Assembly (NCBI GenBank): GCA_947623455.1
Contig: OX392532.1
Coordinates: forward strand, 28,556,792-28,620,791
Length of the DNA: 64,000 nt
Direction: 5' to 3'
Origin: Mimachlamys varia
Lineage: Eukaryota > Mollusca > Bivalvia > Pectinida > Pectinidae
Below the pieces are notes generated by a model, which was not told where the DNA came from, ran no database searches, and saw nothing but the letters and a program-made list of their open reading frames with translations. The number at the start of each line of letters is the position of its first letter. The stretch's first letter is position 1. Shown here piece by piece: positions 1-12,340 of this stretch. The position numbers were made by a program, and so were the translations under genes.

Positions 1-136
1 ACATCAAAGCGCCAACACGCCAAAGCGCCAACACATCAAAGCGCCAACACATCAAAGCGCCAACACATCAAAGCGCCAACACGCCAAAGCTCCAACACGC
101 TAACACATCAAAGCGCCAACACGCCAACGCACCAAA
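1..136. repeat. 16-bp tandem repeat at window edge
   Basis: The window opens inside a tandem array with unit ACATCAAAGCGCCAAC and the variant ACGCCAAAGCGCCAAC. About eight units are visible before the sequence decays after position 136. The array continues off the left edge, so its total size is unknown. No reading frame or gene is associated with it. Confidence 0.85.
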
Positions 137-1499
137 AGAAGATTGCCGTAATCAGTAACTATACTACGAGGAATTCATTGCTTGCCTTGGTGACTGACTA
201 TTTCTAAATAAGGCTTTCATCGAAATTTTAAAGTGCAACATATGGTTTTGACACTGCCATTATCACATTGATTTTTGACACGGTGAGTGTGTGTGTGAAT
301 TTGTAAAGTATTATGGAATGATAGCAATGTAAGTCATCTGTATATCTAATGAGTGTTGTACGTGTACTCTCATGCAATTTATAGAGATATCAGTTTTAAA
401 AACACTTTTGTCGAGACTTTTATGGGTCTACGTACTTAAAGCTGATGTTAGGGGCGTGATGCTTAATAGGGCGGACGTGAAGTTAGATTGTACTCTTGTT
501 GTTTACATTTTCAGTTTCATTTTTTTTATATTTAAATATACAGGGATATCAATTTTTATTGCAGAATTTGTATCGACATCAATTCAAAAGCACAGCTCTG
601 TACGTGCATATGACTAATCTATGATTGCTTGGTTTGAAACGATTGAAATTCGAATAATGTATATGAATTCACTTCGAAGTTATTCCAGGACTCGTCGATG
701 TATTTTGTTAACAGGCATTTTGTTTTGGTTATGTTTTGTTATTGTTAAGTTTCCTTTTTTGCATGTTTTATCATCAAGTATATAATATCATATAATATTA
801 CTAAACGTCAGGACCAAACAACAACAATAAAAATAATAATAATATAAGTACTATAAGTATAATTTATATGTGGGATTTCTTTCTTGTTGTCAAATGCAAG
901 ATTTCAAACTATATAAAACATTTAAATTGGTTACAATTTTGTTGTGAAGTTTGTTTTGGAATTGCATACGAATTGTTTTGCAGTCTGTCGGTTCCTTTTA
1001 AACAACAAACTGCCAAGTGTAAATTACAGGATATTGTTGTTATTTGTTTATAAAGCATTCCTGTTTGTTTGATGTGATCACTTAATTACGCTAAGATGAA
1101 TGAAAATTGATATAATTGATTTTCACAATTATTTTGGCTCGTGTGAGAGACATAATGAAAAATGCCCTCAATTATTTGTTTACATTATGTAATCCTTGAG
1201 ACGTTGAAGTAAGTGAAAAGTACAAATAAATAAACAGAAATGTTAATTCAGGCAAACACAAAGACCGTGTTTAGAGTTAACTAAAAATACATTAGTTTAT
1301 TGTTGTTTTAATACTATAACATTTTGTTTAAAGATGGCATTAACATAATTCATTGAAAGTAAAACCTTTTGCTTATTCACGTAACGGCATTTCAATCGTT
1401 TGCGACCCTACATGAAGGATTACCGTATATCGGGTTATTTTTACGATGAACATTTTTTCGTGAATCAAAATAAGCCATTTGTAATGTTTGCAATTTCTA
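137..1499. other. Non-coding AT-rich stretch
   Basis: No gene, RNA or clear repeat is seen here. The open frames (for example 372-617 and 868-1053) are short, AT-rich in composition and lack a recognisable domain or flanking splice sites. Confidence 0.5.
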
Positions 1500-1890
1500 T
1501 GTTTAGGGATTCGAGAGATGCAGTTTGATGAAGACAATTAACATGTTTTATTGTCGTCATCTTGATCTCATCGAGAAATATTCTGTATATTTGTGCGATA
1601 TGAAGTTTTTGAATTTGCTTATGAGTGTGCTTACTTGTTGTGATTGACAATGATGACTAGGTTCTCATTTGGTGATTGATGCTTACTGGGATGTGACTAA
1701 GATTTACATGGCGGGTGTCGTCGATGAAGCAGGAGGCGCTTAATCTTTCGGAGCACCTTGTCTTATTCTCATGTACTTGTACGAGGTTCTCTATGTAAAT
1801 GTTTCCTTGGTTCCTATTTCGCCTCTAGTTTTATTGATTTTGAGTTCGGATTATGGTTTTATTGACGCTATTCTCTAATTTTTATTTGTA
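1500..1890 (+). mobile_element. Truncated retroelement tail (family R1)
   Basis: This is a 3'-end copy of a dispersed element here called R1. It starts in the decayed reverse-transcriptase C-terminal part (GGATTCGAGAGATGCAG) and runs through the conserved segment GTCGTCGATGAAGCAG to the common end ATTCTCTAATTTTT. The same order is seen in the longer copy at 55445-56394 on the other strand. Stops and frameshifts make it non-coding. Confidence 0.65.
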
Positions 1891-2754
1891 TTTTTTTTAG
1901 GAAAATGAAACAAAATAAACATAAACTTTTCAAATATACTCTCGGATCTTTCCACGAATGACGAAAGGAACTTGCTGTTCATTATGCAGAGTTTGATTAT
2001 GAAAAAGTCATGTTAGCATGCCCTGTATCCTAGTAAGTAAACACTTTCTGGTAGTTTTTTTTATATAATATAATACATGTGTACTTTGTGATTATTAGGT
2101 ATGGCTATATGGGGAAGAGTTCTTTCTACGATTGCAAACCAGTTTTCTCCGTCAAACTTATCCACACCTTTAATTTCATTCATTGCAGGTGTGAATTGTG
2201 CACTTACTGGTATCAGGAAAAGCAAGGCATGCATGTACACCTGGCCTTACATAGTGACCCAAGGTCAATATTTACTATCTAATTATGCTGAACATCATGC
2301 AAATTAGACCGAGCTCAATTCAATAAGTGAAATTATGTAAACAGAACTGTTTAGCTAACGTGATCAATGTACTGCTGGAGGTCTACATTTTTTGTAGTCA
2401 ATTATATTATGTTGTTACATAATGACGACGAAAAAAGACTTCTAAAAGAACACACTTTAAGTAGTTTCAATCAAAGATTCCATAATCTAGGTTTACAAAA
2501 CAAAACTATTATGAGAATAACGAAGCAAAACGATAATATAAAATGAAAAATGATTAAACAAGGGACAAAATATAGACAAAGTAAAAAACTATTTAAAAGT
2601 AAGAAATACTAAAAAAGTGTTCCACAATTGGTAGTGTTTTTTTGCTTCCAAAACGGTAAACTGCCAATATTGGACTAAGCTTGACATCTAGAATTTTACT
2701 GTGTTATGAAGATATATTCTAGACTGAAAAAAACAGCGGCCAACTTAAGGGGAA

Positions 2755-2985
2755 AGGGGAAAAAAATCAGAGAATACCGAAATATAAAAAAAAAACTTGA
2801 TCCGAACTCAAATCGATAAAACTAGAGACAAACTAATGAACAAAGGAACGATTTACATGGAGACCTTCGAAAATACAAGATAATAACCCAAGGTGTTTCG
2901 TAAGAGTAAGCGGCTTCTGCTTCATCGACGACATCCGCAATCTAAACCTTGGTCGCATCCAAGTGCGTTATTTGATATGGATATC
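2755..2985 (-). mobile_element. R1 retroelement tail fragment
   Basis: Minus-strand 5'-truncated copy of the R1 tail, from the common terminus (ATCAGAGAATACCG) to the CTTCATCGACGACATC segment. Contains a poly-A-like slippage at about 2787. No coding capacity. Confidence 0.6.
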
Positions 2986-2989
2986 AAGA

Positions 2990-3714
2990 CGCAAGTTTAT
3001 AGACATTTATAAGTGTACCAGGAAGCTTGCCCGGTCCTCGCGAACGTAATGACGTGTAGCAAGGTACTTATGAGGCACACTTACCACCACTTTAAACGCC
3101 ATGTTTTATTGAACTGTTGTCAACAGCTGTAATAAAGCCTAGTTTATCTCCACCTGGGCTGTCATAGTTATCGGACGCCTATTCTGACCACCTACCGTCA
3201 GACATATAAACACCAACATTTCGATAGCTCAATTTGTAAATTATCTGTAAAACGTTATCCCGAAAGCAAGGCCACTGCAACCATTTACCATGGCCATTCA
3301 AGAGTAAAGAAAGGAACCCACAGGAGGTCTGTTTTATTTTGAATGTGGTATTATTGTAAGAACTTATTCATGTAATGGTCCTTACTGTTAATAAGATTTC
3401 TCAATTGTATAAAAGTAATAGTTGTTATAAAGAAACTTTACAGGTGTCAAAATACAAGTGATTGTAATTCTTCAGGGGAAATTTCTTCCTGATTACCAAT
3501 AGGTGTTAAGACGAATAACATTAAGTTAAGATGTCACGTACAAAAATATAGAATCTAAGTTCATGTGTACTGTTAATCTCTCTTAAAAGTGGTTTTGGGT
3601 AATGTGAAAGTTTTGAAAATGATCATTGTGACACTTGTACAGGATTTATCTATTCTATTTGTCTATAACTTACATTAAAATCAATAATTTTGCGTTTTTT
3701 GTTCAACTTTTTGT
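2990..3714. other. Non-coding, nothing recognised
   Basis: AT-rich sequence without a supported gene. Nothing beyond short chance reading frames was identified. The stretch 3915-4555 between two R1 fragments is similar. Confidence 0.45.
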
Positions 3715-3912
3715 TCGAACTTTTGAGATCAAGATGGCGACCATAAAACTTCATAGTTTTGATCAACCTGTATCTCTCGAATCCCTGTGCTGTAAGTTTA
3801 TTTGTCAGCAATCAGCAATTGGCATCGATCACGAACATATCGACATTAAAAACAAGCAATATAATTACGAGTCCACTGTGATAAATACTAAAGGTAGGAG
3901 AAGCAGGGTTTA
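3715..3912 (-). mobile_element. R1 fragment carrying RT C-terminal relic
   Basis: Aligns by eye with 55780-55975: both contain GATCAAGATGGCGACCATAA, a TCTCTCGAATCCC segment, and a shared tail (ACGAAAATCTCGATATT-like, then GGAGAAGTAGGGATG-like). In the 55-56 kb copy this interval is the decayed C-terminal end of a reverse transcriptase on the minus strand. The forward 92-residue frame across it is therefore antisense to the relic and not a gene. Confidence 0.5.
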
Positions 3913-4559
3913 GTAGAAACAATTATTGAACGCCATATACTAATGTTAAACGGGTTGTGACAGTGGTAGCATTTTGCTATCTGGTCAGACAACACTTAAT
4001 ACAGGTAATTAACAATTGATACGATTGCTCTAGATTTTAGGCGCTTCCATATAAGCATGAAGCAAGGATGAACAACTACCATTTTAAACGTACGTCCAGT
4101 CAATGGGCCAGACCCCAAAACCCAAAATATAGTAACTTTCTACACCCACGGAAACCTAAAGTGAAGCTTCGCAAAGCAAGGCCCTATGAAACCATTCTGT
4201 TTGATGAATAAGACAGCCCATGTTAATATTTTAATCGCTGCAATTGGTGCAACAAGTGTATCAAACGCGTCATAATAGTGGGCTTAAGAGCAAGCTACAT
4301 TTGTACGGGTTGCCAGTTGGTGAATTGAATAGTGCACTCCCCGTACGTTGATTAAGATGGTTGGGGTCATTTCTGCGATCAGATTGTAAACAGTATGGGT
4401 CACCTGCTGTCAGGTACCGTGGGTTAACTACGGATATTCTAGTTCCTCGCATATTAACCCCAAACCCTACTCCCCCCTCCATCCAACCACTCGCACACGC
4501 AAACACACACTTTCACATGCCACAACACTAGCCAACAAAAGTAAACAAGTGTGAATAAT

Positions 4560-5100
4560 AATATCTGAGAATACCGAACCATCAATAAAAATATATTCTA
4601 AACTCAATTTTTTTAAACTATGGACAAAATATAACCAAAGATGACATGGGCATCCGTAAAAAGGTACAAGAGAATAGGACCAGGGCCCGTATTCATGAAA
4701 CTGTACTCATGCTTAAGCATGGATTTTGTGCTCAAGTCAGCTTTCTTTTAATTTACTTCAATCATGTTAAATGCTCAATAGCTTCAACCATCTTCAAATT
4801 ATTTCGAAATATTTGGCCAAAAAACATATTATCATTTATTTATAACTGGATCAAGAAATTGGACTTGAGCACAGAATCCATGCTTGAGCATGAGAACGGT
4901 TTCATGAATATGGGCCCAGGTGTTTCGGAGAAGTAAGCGTCTTTTGCTTCATCTACGACGCCCGCCAGGTAACTATTTTAGTAGCATCCAAGTAGATGCT
5001 CCGTCCTCAAAGTGGGAACAGATACATCATTTTCATTCACACCAACTACAAATGTGCATATTCCAAAATTCCGACTTCATATCATACAAGGATACAAACT
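4560..5100 (-). mobile_element. R1 retroelement tail split by a MITE
   Basis: Minus-strand R1 copy running from CTGAGAATACCG at 4565 to the CATATCATACAAGGATAC segment near 5095. It is interrupted by the 231-bp palindromic element at 4685-4915; removing that element and one CCAGG restores the family sequence GACCAGGTGTTTCGG. The open frames here are repeat sequence. Confidence 0.65.
4685..4915. mobile_element. Foldback MITE with CCAGG duplication
   Basis: Element of 231 bp with near-perfect inverted ends GCCCGTATTCATGAAAC / GTTTCATGAATATGGGC. Inner arms also pair (CATGCTTAAGCATGGATTT against AATCCATGCTTGAGCATG). It is bounded by CCAGG at 4680-4684 and 4916-4920, a 5-bp candidate target duplication, and sits inside an R1 copy whose uninterrupted form occurs elsewhere in the window. 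Non-autonomous; no transposase frame. The superfamily is not assigned. Confidence 0.8.
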
Positions 5101-5119
5101 ATTTTCTTCATGAGCCCAA

Positions 5120-7105
5120 ATGGCAATCCTTAAACTTATTGGCATCATCAAACTGCATCCCTGTTGGGTTATTTGTTCGTCAGCAGCCAACTTCCACCAT
5201 ATATATTTAAAGCAAGCCACGGAATAACGATATAACTGACGTTGGTCGGAGAATTTTGAGTAACTTAGTGTTAACATGATATATATCTTATAAACAGGGT
5301 TATGTGATAGACACTTTTTTAGAATGGAAAGTGTTTGTACTGTAGTAGTATCAGCATATGAAAATATACCCCAAAATCATGTTTCTTTAAAAATAGATAG
5401 TGGTATATAGCAAATTCAAAGGGTCAAGGGGGAGGGGGGTGTTATACAATATGGATCATGTAACAATACGTATGACCATTGTAGTTAAATATTTTTTGTA
5501 AAACATGGCTTCAGCTAATACGTTTATTCGTATTTGGAAGCAGCAAGCATACCTTGTCGTTTTGCAGTGCAATACAGTCAAAGAAATTACCGCATAAGCT
5601 AAAAACCGATAACAAAATTGAGCGACAATCCAAAATCCCCTTACGGTCAATGATCTATTTTCATTGGCTGCCAGGATAATGAACGTTCAGCATTATTAAT
5701 AGGTTTAATACAATCCCCTGTACTCAGAAACATAAAGAATACCTGCTATCAGAGATAAGCATAAACTGCCAGTAAAAATCTGCCTTTGTAACCTGGCCGC
5801 AGAAAGAAGGTGATAGGTCACAGTACTTACTTTCTACTTCATATTGACTATGTAGGTATGACGTCCGTCTGGTTGTAACCCTGCCTCATTCCATATACCT
5901 AACCCAGACCATGCCCTGCCTTAAATAACTGGTTTTATCTACATTCATTGAAATGGTAACGCTCAACCTTTACATGTGAAGTAGTGCCGCGGTCTTATCC
6001 ACGATACTATCAAAAGGCCAGTAGTGACACTATTGAACTGTACCCCGATAAAATAAAATAAATCATTAAAAGGCGATAAACCTGGGTAGAGTAGGTAAAG
6101 AGGCCCTGTCGAAATGCCAGCTCACTACGTACCTGACGAACAAAATAGGTTCACACATTCTGGTCATCGTTATGTACAGTGGTGATAAGAACGAATGGTT
6201 CAGGTTTTAGTGACATTACCGATTGCGTTCGGTGATTCAGGTTACTGTGGTTTAACCTAACAGACAAATCGGTAACTGATAGCAGTCTTCCGGACGATAG
6301 AACATATAGAAAAATGATCAAGCCTTTGCCAAAATCACAGAAGTAGGACAATACTGAATTGATTAGACGGAATATATATATACATATACTTCATACATGT
6401 ATAAATATACACATTAAAGCCAACCTATATAAGAGGAAATATAACAATGAACATAAGGATTGAAATTTGACACCAACGACTTACATGAGCAGTTTAAATA
6501 TAATGATGTATATTGCTACTAATTGTACACAAGATCATAACTTCGGCTCATGATCAGAGCTATACCTGGGAGGATTAATGTAGATAAAAGTATTTTAACG
6601 ATATATAATCGATAGAAAATAGAATCAAGCGACGGACACTTGATATCAGTTATAGATTTATGAAGTTAGGCAGCTTATGAATTTATAGAACTTGACAGGT
6701 ATTTGACAAGTTGATCCTGTATGTAATCCGCTGATAAGACAATGGTGACATGGACATTATGTGAAATAAATCAGTTTACCTAGTTCCCGTGTTAGCCTAT
6801 ACATATTAAAAATGTTCGCGAACACACAAAAACTTTATACATATTCATAATGGTAGTTCAAACACACACACACACACACATGTGAAAAAATATTCATAAA
6901 GTGAAGCTGACAAACAAAACAGCACTCTGCTGTCTACAGAAAATCTTAATTAAGGATTATTTGACATATTTTTGACATTCAATGGTTTGTAACCTACATT
7001 GGTTTACCTACATATCCAACATGATGCGTTAGCTCATTTCATGCAATATGGAGCTACACTAATGTAAGTTAGTAAATTATCAAATTGTCTTGATATAACA
7101 TTCAT
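5120..7105. other. Non-coding stretch without recognised elements
   Basis: No supported gene. Short open frames on both strands lack domains, splice context or codon bias. No repeat shared with the rest of the window was seen here apart from simple AT microsatellite runs (about 6370-6400) and a (CA)n run at about 6860-6878. Confidence 0.45.
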
Positions 7106-7112
7106 GGTCGAT

Positions 7113-7196
7113 ATAAATGACAGGGCTTTGCAGGCAAACGTCATGTTGCTCGCTAGCGCAATATGATATGTTTGCCTGCAAAGTTCTGCCATTTAT
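7113..7196. repeat. 84-nt near-perfect hairpin
   Basis: The arms at 7113-7139 and 7170-7196 are inverted copies: 24 of 27 positions match, including TTTGCAGGCAAAC / GTTTGCCTGCAAA. The 30-nt centre also pairs (GTTGC with GCAAT around CGCTAGCG). The transcript would fold into one long hairpin on either strand. It may be a small foldback transposon remnant or a precursor-miRNA-like hairpin; the sequence alone does not decide. Confidence 0.65.
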
Positions 7197-7273
7197 AACG
7201 ATTATTAGGACTATATCAATACGCTTATATTTCTATTTCCTATCCACATTGTTGTCTTGTCATTTGACAAACT

Positions 7274-7402
7274 AGACTTAATTAGGGGCAAAACATGAGC
7301 AGGAGAAATCTTAACAAAGAGACACTTGTAAAAGTAAAAGAGAATAATACTTGGTGTCCAGAAAGAGTAAGCATCTTTTGATTCATAAACGAGACCCACG
7401 AT
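7274..7402 (-). mobile_element. R1 fragment interrupted by a TTAA MITE
   Basis: Minus-strand R1 piece that resumes at 7790 after the MITE (to about 7850, with TCTTGGTTACTTTCAAGTAAACGTCAA split across positions 7790-7817). Without the MITE and one TTAA the sequence reads continuously in R1 order. Confidence 0.6.
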
Positions 7403-7789
7403 TTAAAGGCCCAATATACGTAATTTCAGGATTTTTGGGGGGATTCTGAAAGATAAAGGGGAAAAACAGTTGATAACCATGCAAAAATAAGTCTTAAACG
7501 AAATAAACCTGAGCAAGAAACTCTCCATAAAAAAAATCCAAAGAATTGAAAATAATTCAGGTGTGGCCCACTTCAACAACGGGCCGAAGTTAGCAGACAG
7601 TTTAAAATGGACGCGTGATTGCAAATACCGTGCTTCAACTTCTGCTGCATGGGTAACCGCGTAAGAATTTATCTTGAATATTGCTGACAGCAGTTAATCT
7701 TAACTAAATCTATAAATATAATAAGTTCTAACATTAGGCTTGATTTTCGCTTCAAGTTTTGCCGAAAGTTACGTATATTGGGCCTTTAA
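7403..7789. mobile_element. TTAA-flanked MITE, copy 1
   Basis: Foldback element of about 387 bp including both TTAA. Ends read TTAAAGGCCCAATATACGTA and, at the other end, TACGTATATTGGGCCTTTAA. Inserted in an R1 copy. One of five copies in the window; no transposase frame. Confidence 0.85.
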
Positions 7790-7849
7790 GTCTTGGTTAC
7801 TTTCAAGTAAACGTCAATTAAGTCCTCAAAGTTGAAAACAGATAACTGT

Positions 7850-10165
7850 TGAGATTCGGTAGACTTTCATGGACTATACTTACACAGTTACGCCAATCGG
7901 TTTTATTTTTTTATTGTATTCACGTGTATTTACAAATCATGATTATCAAATTACATATCCAATGACACTTGCAAATTACAAAAATAATTGTTAAGTATGC
8001 ACAGCTGCACATGATAACGGATCTACTGGGAACATAAACTATATCCACTTACAGCGTTGACAGGTGTGTTTGTGCATACATTTAAAACACACTTCTACAT
8101 TGTAAGACAGTCAGTAGTCTGTCCCGCAGTCCTTTTACATACTGGAGTGACACCATGACACAGTGATTATGTATCATCACCTTATATACGAGAGAGTAAT
8201 CTGCTGTGTCATTCGCGATCCAATCGAATGGATTTAGGTCAAAAATTGATGACATTGATCATATTTCTTCTGTATTATAACGTGAGCCAATTCACCAGGT
8301 TTTCTTTATCAGATCACTAGAGTTGAACTACGTACACTCGTGTATTTTTTTACACGTTCAGAAACCAATTGCTTTATGTACGTATTTAACTAAGTATGTA
8401 AAAATATCCGCTGATAGCTTTAAGAGATTGGATTTAAATTTACCCAGTTCGTCGTTCCACAATTAAATTATGTTCGAAGAATGACACATATGACATTCTT
8501 TTCTAAAGCGCTGCTTAGAGATTATTAACGTTTTCTCTTATTTGAAATATTGGTCTGTCTAAAGCAATACACACACATATAATTGCTGTGGTTGTTTTAC
8601 ACATCTACCAATGCAATACAGCCACGTACGTGACGTCAATATGGCTCAACTTTGACGTGACGTCACAAATACGGTAAAAATCTGATGCCGAAAAAGAAAA
8701 AGGCGACGTCATGAAACAAAAACCTTTCAAAATAATTTAACAGTATACATTAGAAATCTGAGATTACCTTTTCTGTGTAAACATCGTTTGCAAATATGGG
8801 TTATGCTTAATCTCGCTGACTGATTCGTTTTCGTTAAAAAAAACGCACGGGAAAAGTTGATATTTTCAAAACGGTAGCCATTCAAAACGTGGTATTTTCA
8901 TAGCTTTTGAAATTATTCAGGTATATGGTGTTGAAATAGGAAAACAAATCTTTCATGACCTAATATATAAGATTGGGAAATTTCAACCTCGGGATTTTCA
9001 AATTTGGCCAAACCCTCAGATGGAATACACACAACAGAAGCAGAATATGTTATCATGGTCTTGTAACATATATAGCAAATTGTTATGTAACCATGACAAC
9101 ATTTGCAAACATATTTGTTATCAATATATTTATGAATATTTTTGACTGGGTAGTTGTGCTTTATTAAGTTCTTTCAAATTGTTTTAACAGAAACACCTTG
9201 TGTTGACCATCAATGAGAATGATGACGTCACTATAGAACATGGTGACGTTACACTAGCAAATTCTGTCTTAGCAACATTTGACTTTGCGGTGCATCACAA
9301 TGTATAGCACTTTAGATGTGTACATATTGGCAGGTAACGTTGAGATAAATAAAACTTAAATTCACAGTAACCCGGTTGATTACGTCAAGCATAGAAAAGG
9401 TAATAAAAACAGTTACATCAACATATGTTAATACTAAATTTTTGTCCGGTAACATCCCCGGGGATTCCCGCAGCAGTAACTTTTAAGTGTACATGTGTAC
9501 GTCACAGAATCATTAACAATAAAACACGGTTGTAACAGCATACAAAACATGTAAGTAACGCCTGGTTACATCAACATACACTCATGATGTTACAGAACAC
9601 AACATAAATCGTTATGCTTACATGGGTAATATATTTACATGACAACCACCTTCATAGCAACTACTCGACATATGTACAGGTTACGTCTAACATTTATTTA
9701 CATACAACTTGATTGCATCGACCTATACTCATCTTACATTGATCACGTACATGTCATCAACCTATTTAAAGACCCGGGAATGAAAGTAAGACTTGTGAAA
9801 AGTTTCAGTAAACACGTATATATATCTATATATGTGTTCGTGATAAATTACATCATTCAACCAATACAGTCATATTTATTATACAATGTATGTTTGCACA
9901 GTATACGTCAAGTGTCAAAATGTATATACTTTTAAGCCCTAAACAAGCAATACGTGTGTATCGAACAAATACACAATCGCATACTTCTTACCGAACTCGT
10001 AATGGAAATGAGATACGCTGGCTAGGGAACACCAGTTTACACAACGCATACCTAACGTTATTAACTGTTCACGAAGTTCACCTCCTAACATAACAGCAAT
10101 CAATCCTACTTATATCGAATTCACGGGTGAAGACTAGTTCCTTATTACATAACATACAACACAGT
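7850..10165. other. Non-coding stretch with clustered CRE-like sites
   Basis: No gene is supported. The consensus cAMP-response palindrome TGACGTCA occurs at 8631-8638, 8658-8665 and 9223-9230. No transcript can be tied to them from the sequence. The other open frames are short and AT-driven. Confidence 0.4.
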
Positions 10166-10275
10166 AACCATGAATTATGATTGGCGCAGATTAATTCATG
10201 TTTTCGGTATACTGTATCTATAACTAAATTTAAAAGGTGCTATACATGTGTGTGTAACGCCATTTTCATTGTAAA
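10165..10275 (+). mobile_element. Fragment of hammerhead-bearing repeat, ribozyme lost
   Basis: Contains the segment TTTTCGGTATACTGTATCTA followed by AAATTTAAAAGGTGC and a GTGTGTGTAACGCC motif. The same order lies immediately downstream of the ribozymes at 17757, 58552 and 59463. The ribozyme part itself is absent here. Confidence 0.55.
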
Positions 10276-10279
10276 TATT

Positions 10280-11126
10280 AGTTAACTTGATGTTATTTAC
10301 ACCTTTCAAACATGTCAAATTATTTTTAGAACAAATATTTCTTGTCAGAATTGGCTTATTACCATGTAATTTTACACTTTAATCGAATACGAAATGAATG
10401 CCAGTTGTACTCTTTATATTTATTGGACGTTGATTATATTATCTGAAATTGCTTTTCCAACATTCTTTTCAAAATGTTAAAGCAGTAATTGACTCCTGAA
10501 TAATAAGATGTTTGTGAAATGAAAATTGATGTACTTTTCACTGCATACCAATTGAACTTGATACATGTACAACAATGCATTCAAACTATAATTAGAATAT
10601 ATTGACGTAACACGTGTATCAACCTTTATCGTACTGGAAGGACTACACCTCCCATCGGGTGAATCTAGCAGATAAAACTATCCATTTAAGTCACTTTTGA
10701 ATTAAACCCTAAAACTGATTCGAATAATTATATACATTTTTGATAACATTAAATCTATTAAAATAACGTAATACACTTTTAATTGCAGTGTATTCAACAT
10801 CTTTAAAATTCAGCTATTCGATATCCCTACCATGGATTAAGCTGTCAATCATGAGTACCTAATTTGAAAAAAATATAATGTTAATCAACAAAAGCAGGGT
10901 TGCATTTAAACGAAAACTATTTCCATCGGTCCAGTACATCAATGAAAAGGTCTGGTTTTTGAAACAACCATTGAAATGCATTTGAATGCGTAACAATATG
11001 AATAATTTTCGTTTAGTTGGTTCATATCGTAAACGTGTATTATGAATAGAGGTTACACAATAAGTGGTTGTTGGATACGGAATTTATTTCACTAATTATT
11101 TTTTAAAAGGGACAAAAGACACGAGC
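10280..11126. other. Non-coding, nothing recognised
   Basis: AT-rich sequence with no supported gene, RNA or repeat copy. Confidence 0.45.
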
Positions 11127-11516
11127 TTAAAGGCCTAATATACGTAACTTTCGGCAAAACTTGAAGCGAAAATCAAGCCTAATAACTTATTATGTTGATA
11201 GATTTAGCTAAGATTAACTGATATTAGCAATATTCAAGATGAATTCTTGCGCGGTTACCGGTACAGCAGCAATTGAAACACAGTATTTGTAAACACGCGT
11301 CCATTTCGAACTGTCTTTTACCTTCGGTTTGTTATTGAAGTGGGCCCCACCTGAATTATTTTCAATTCTTTGGTTTTTTTGTCAAGAGTTCTTGTTAGTC
11401 ACCGCTCAGGTTTACTTCGTTTTAGGCTTATTTTTTCATGGTTATCAACTGAATTTTTTTCATAATTTTTCAGAATCCCGAAAAATTTCCTACAGTTACG
11501 TATATTGGACCTTTAA
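11127..11516. mobile_element. TTAA-flanked MITE, copy 2
   Basis: Same family as 7403-7789 in the inverse internal orientation: begins TTAAAGGCCTAATATACGTA, includes the segment AAACTTGAAGCGAAAATCAAG, and ends TACGTATATTGGACCTTTAA. An 83-residue open frame across the element is only chance coding in the repeat. Confidence 0.85.
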
Positions 11517-12340
11517 AACGAGAGTTCGGATTGTGGTTTGGTTTTTTGTATTTTTTTATCAGGTGGTATTACATTTGTAACAGATCAATGACCAATTATT
11601 AATCGATAAAATATCGCTGACAAGAAAAAAAAAACTACTGAAACTTTAGTATAGGTACTTTCTATACAAAATTCAGATTAATCGATTGATACATTTATTT
11701 TTTTTATCTTTTACATATAGCATGCAATAGAATAACTTGTGATATGTTATTTTAAAATTATCATATTGTTTTCTGTAGTATTCAACAAAATATATGAGTG
11801 GTCTCCATAGAATTGAGTAAAATGGATAATCGAAATTATAATCGATTAATTGGTTAGTTGGTAAGTTGTATCAACTGACCAATGCGCGAGTAATTTACTA
11901 ATCAGAATTTTAAAGGAGAAGTACTACATACAAATTTACATATTTTAAGCTATGCTGCATGAACCAAAACGTTTTGATAACCTCGATTACATCGGTCACG
12001 TATTGGTCAAAGTGGCTGGCTTTCACGTCAGGTATCGCTTCCCTCTGTAGTCTTTAAAAGGCCGTGCATGAGTTTAGCAATAGGTCAGACTTTTACCAGT
12101 GACAACTAATAACAATTATTCGCGAGGCTTCGTTTTTTTTATGACGTAGTTCATAGGTGCATGGAGCAAAACCGAGGGTAAGCAATGGAGTATCATACGA
12201 TATGTCCACCTTTCAAACTACGAACACAACTTGAAAAAAAAAAACAAAGGATTTTCATCATTTATAACAACGGAGCGTTGAAATGATTAGTCATTTGACT
12301 AAAATTACATCTCTGAATATCAGCTTTCATATCTATTCCA
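11517..12340. other. Non-coding, nothing recognised
   Basis: No supported gene or RNA. AT-rich with poly-A and poly-T runs. Confidence 0.45.
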
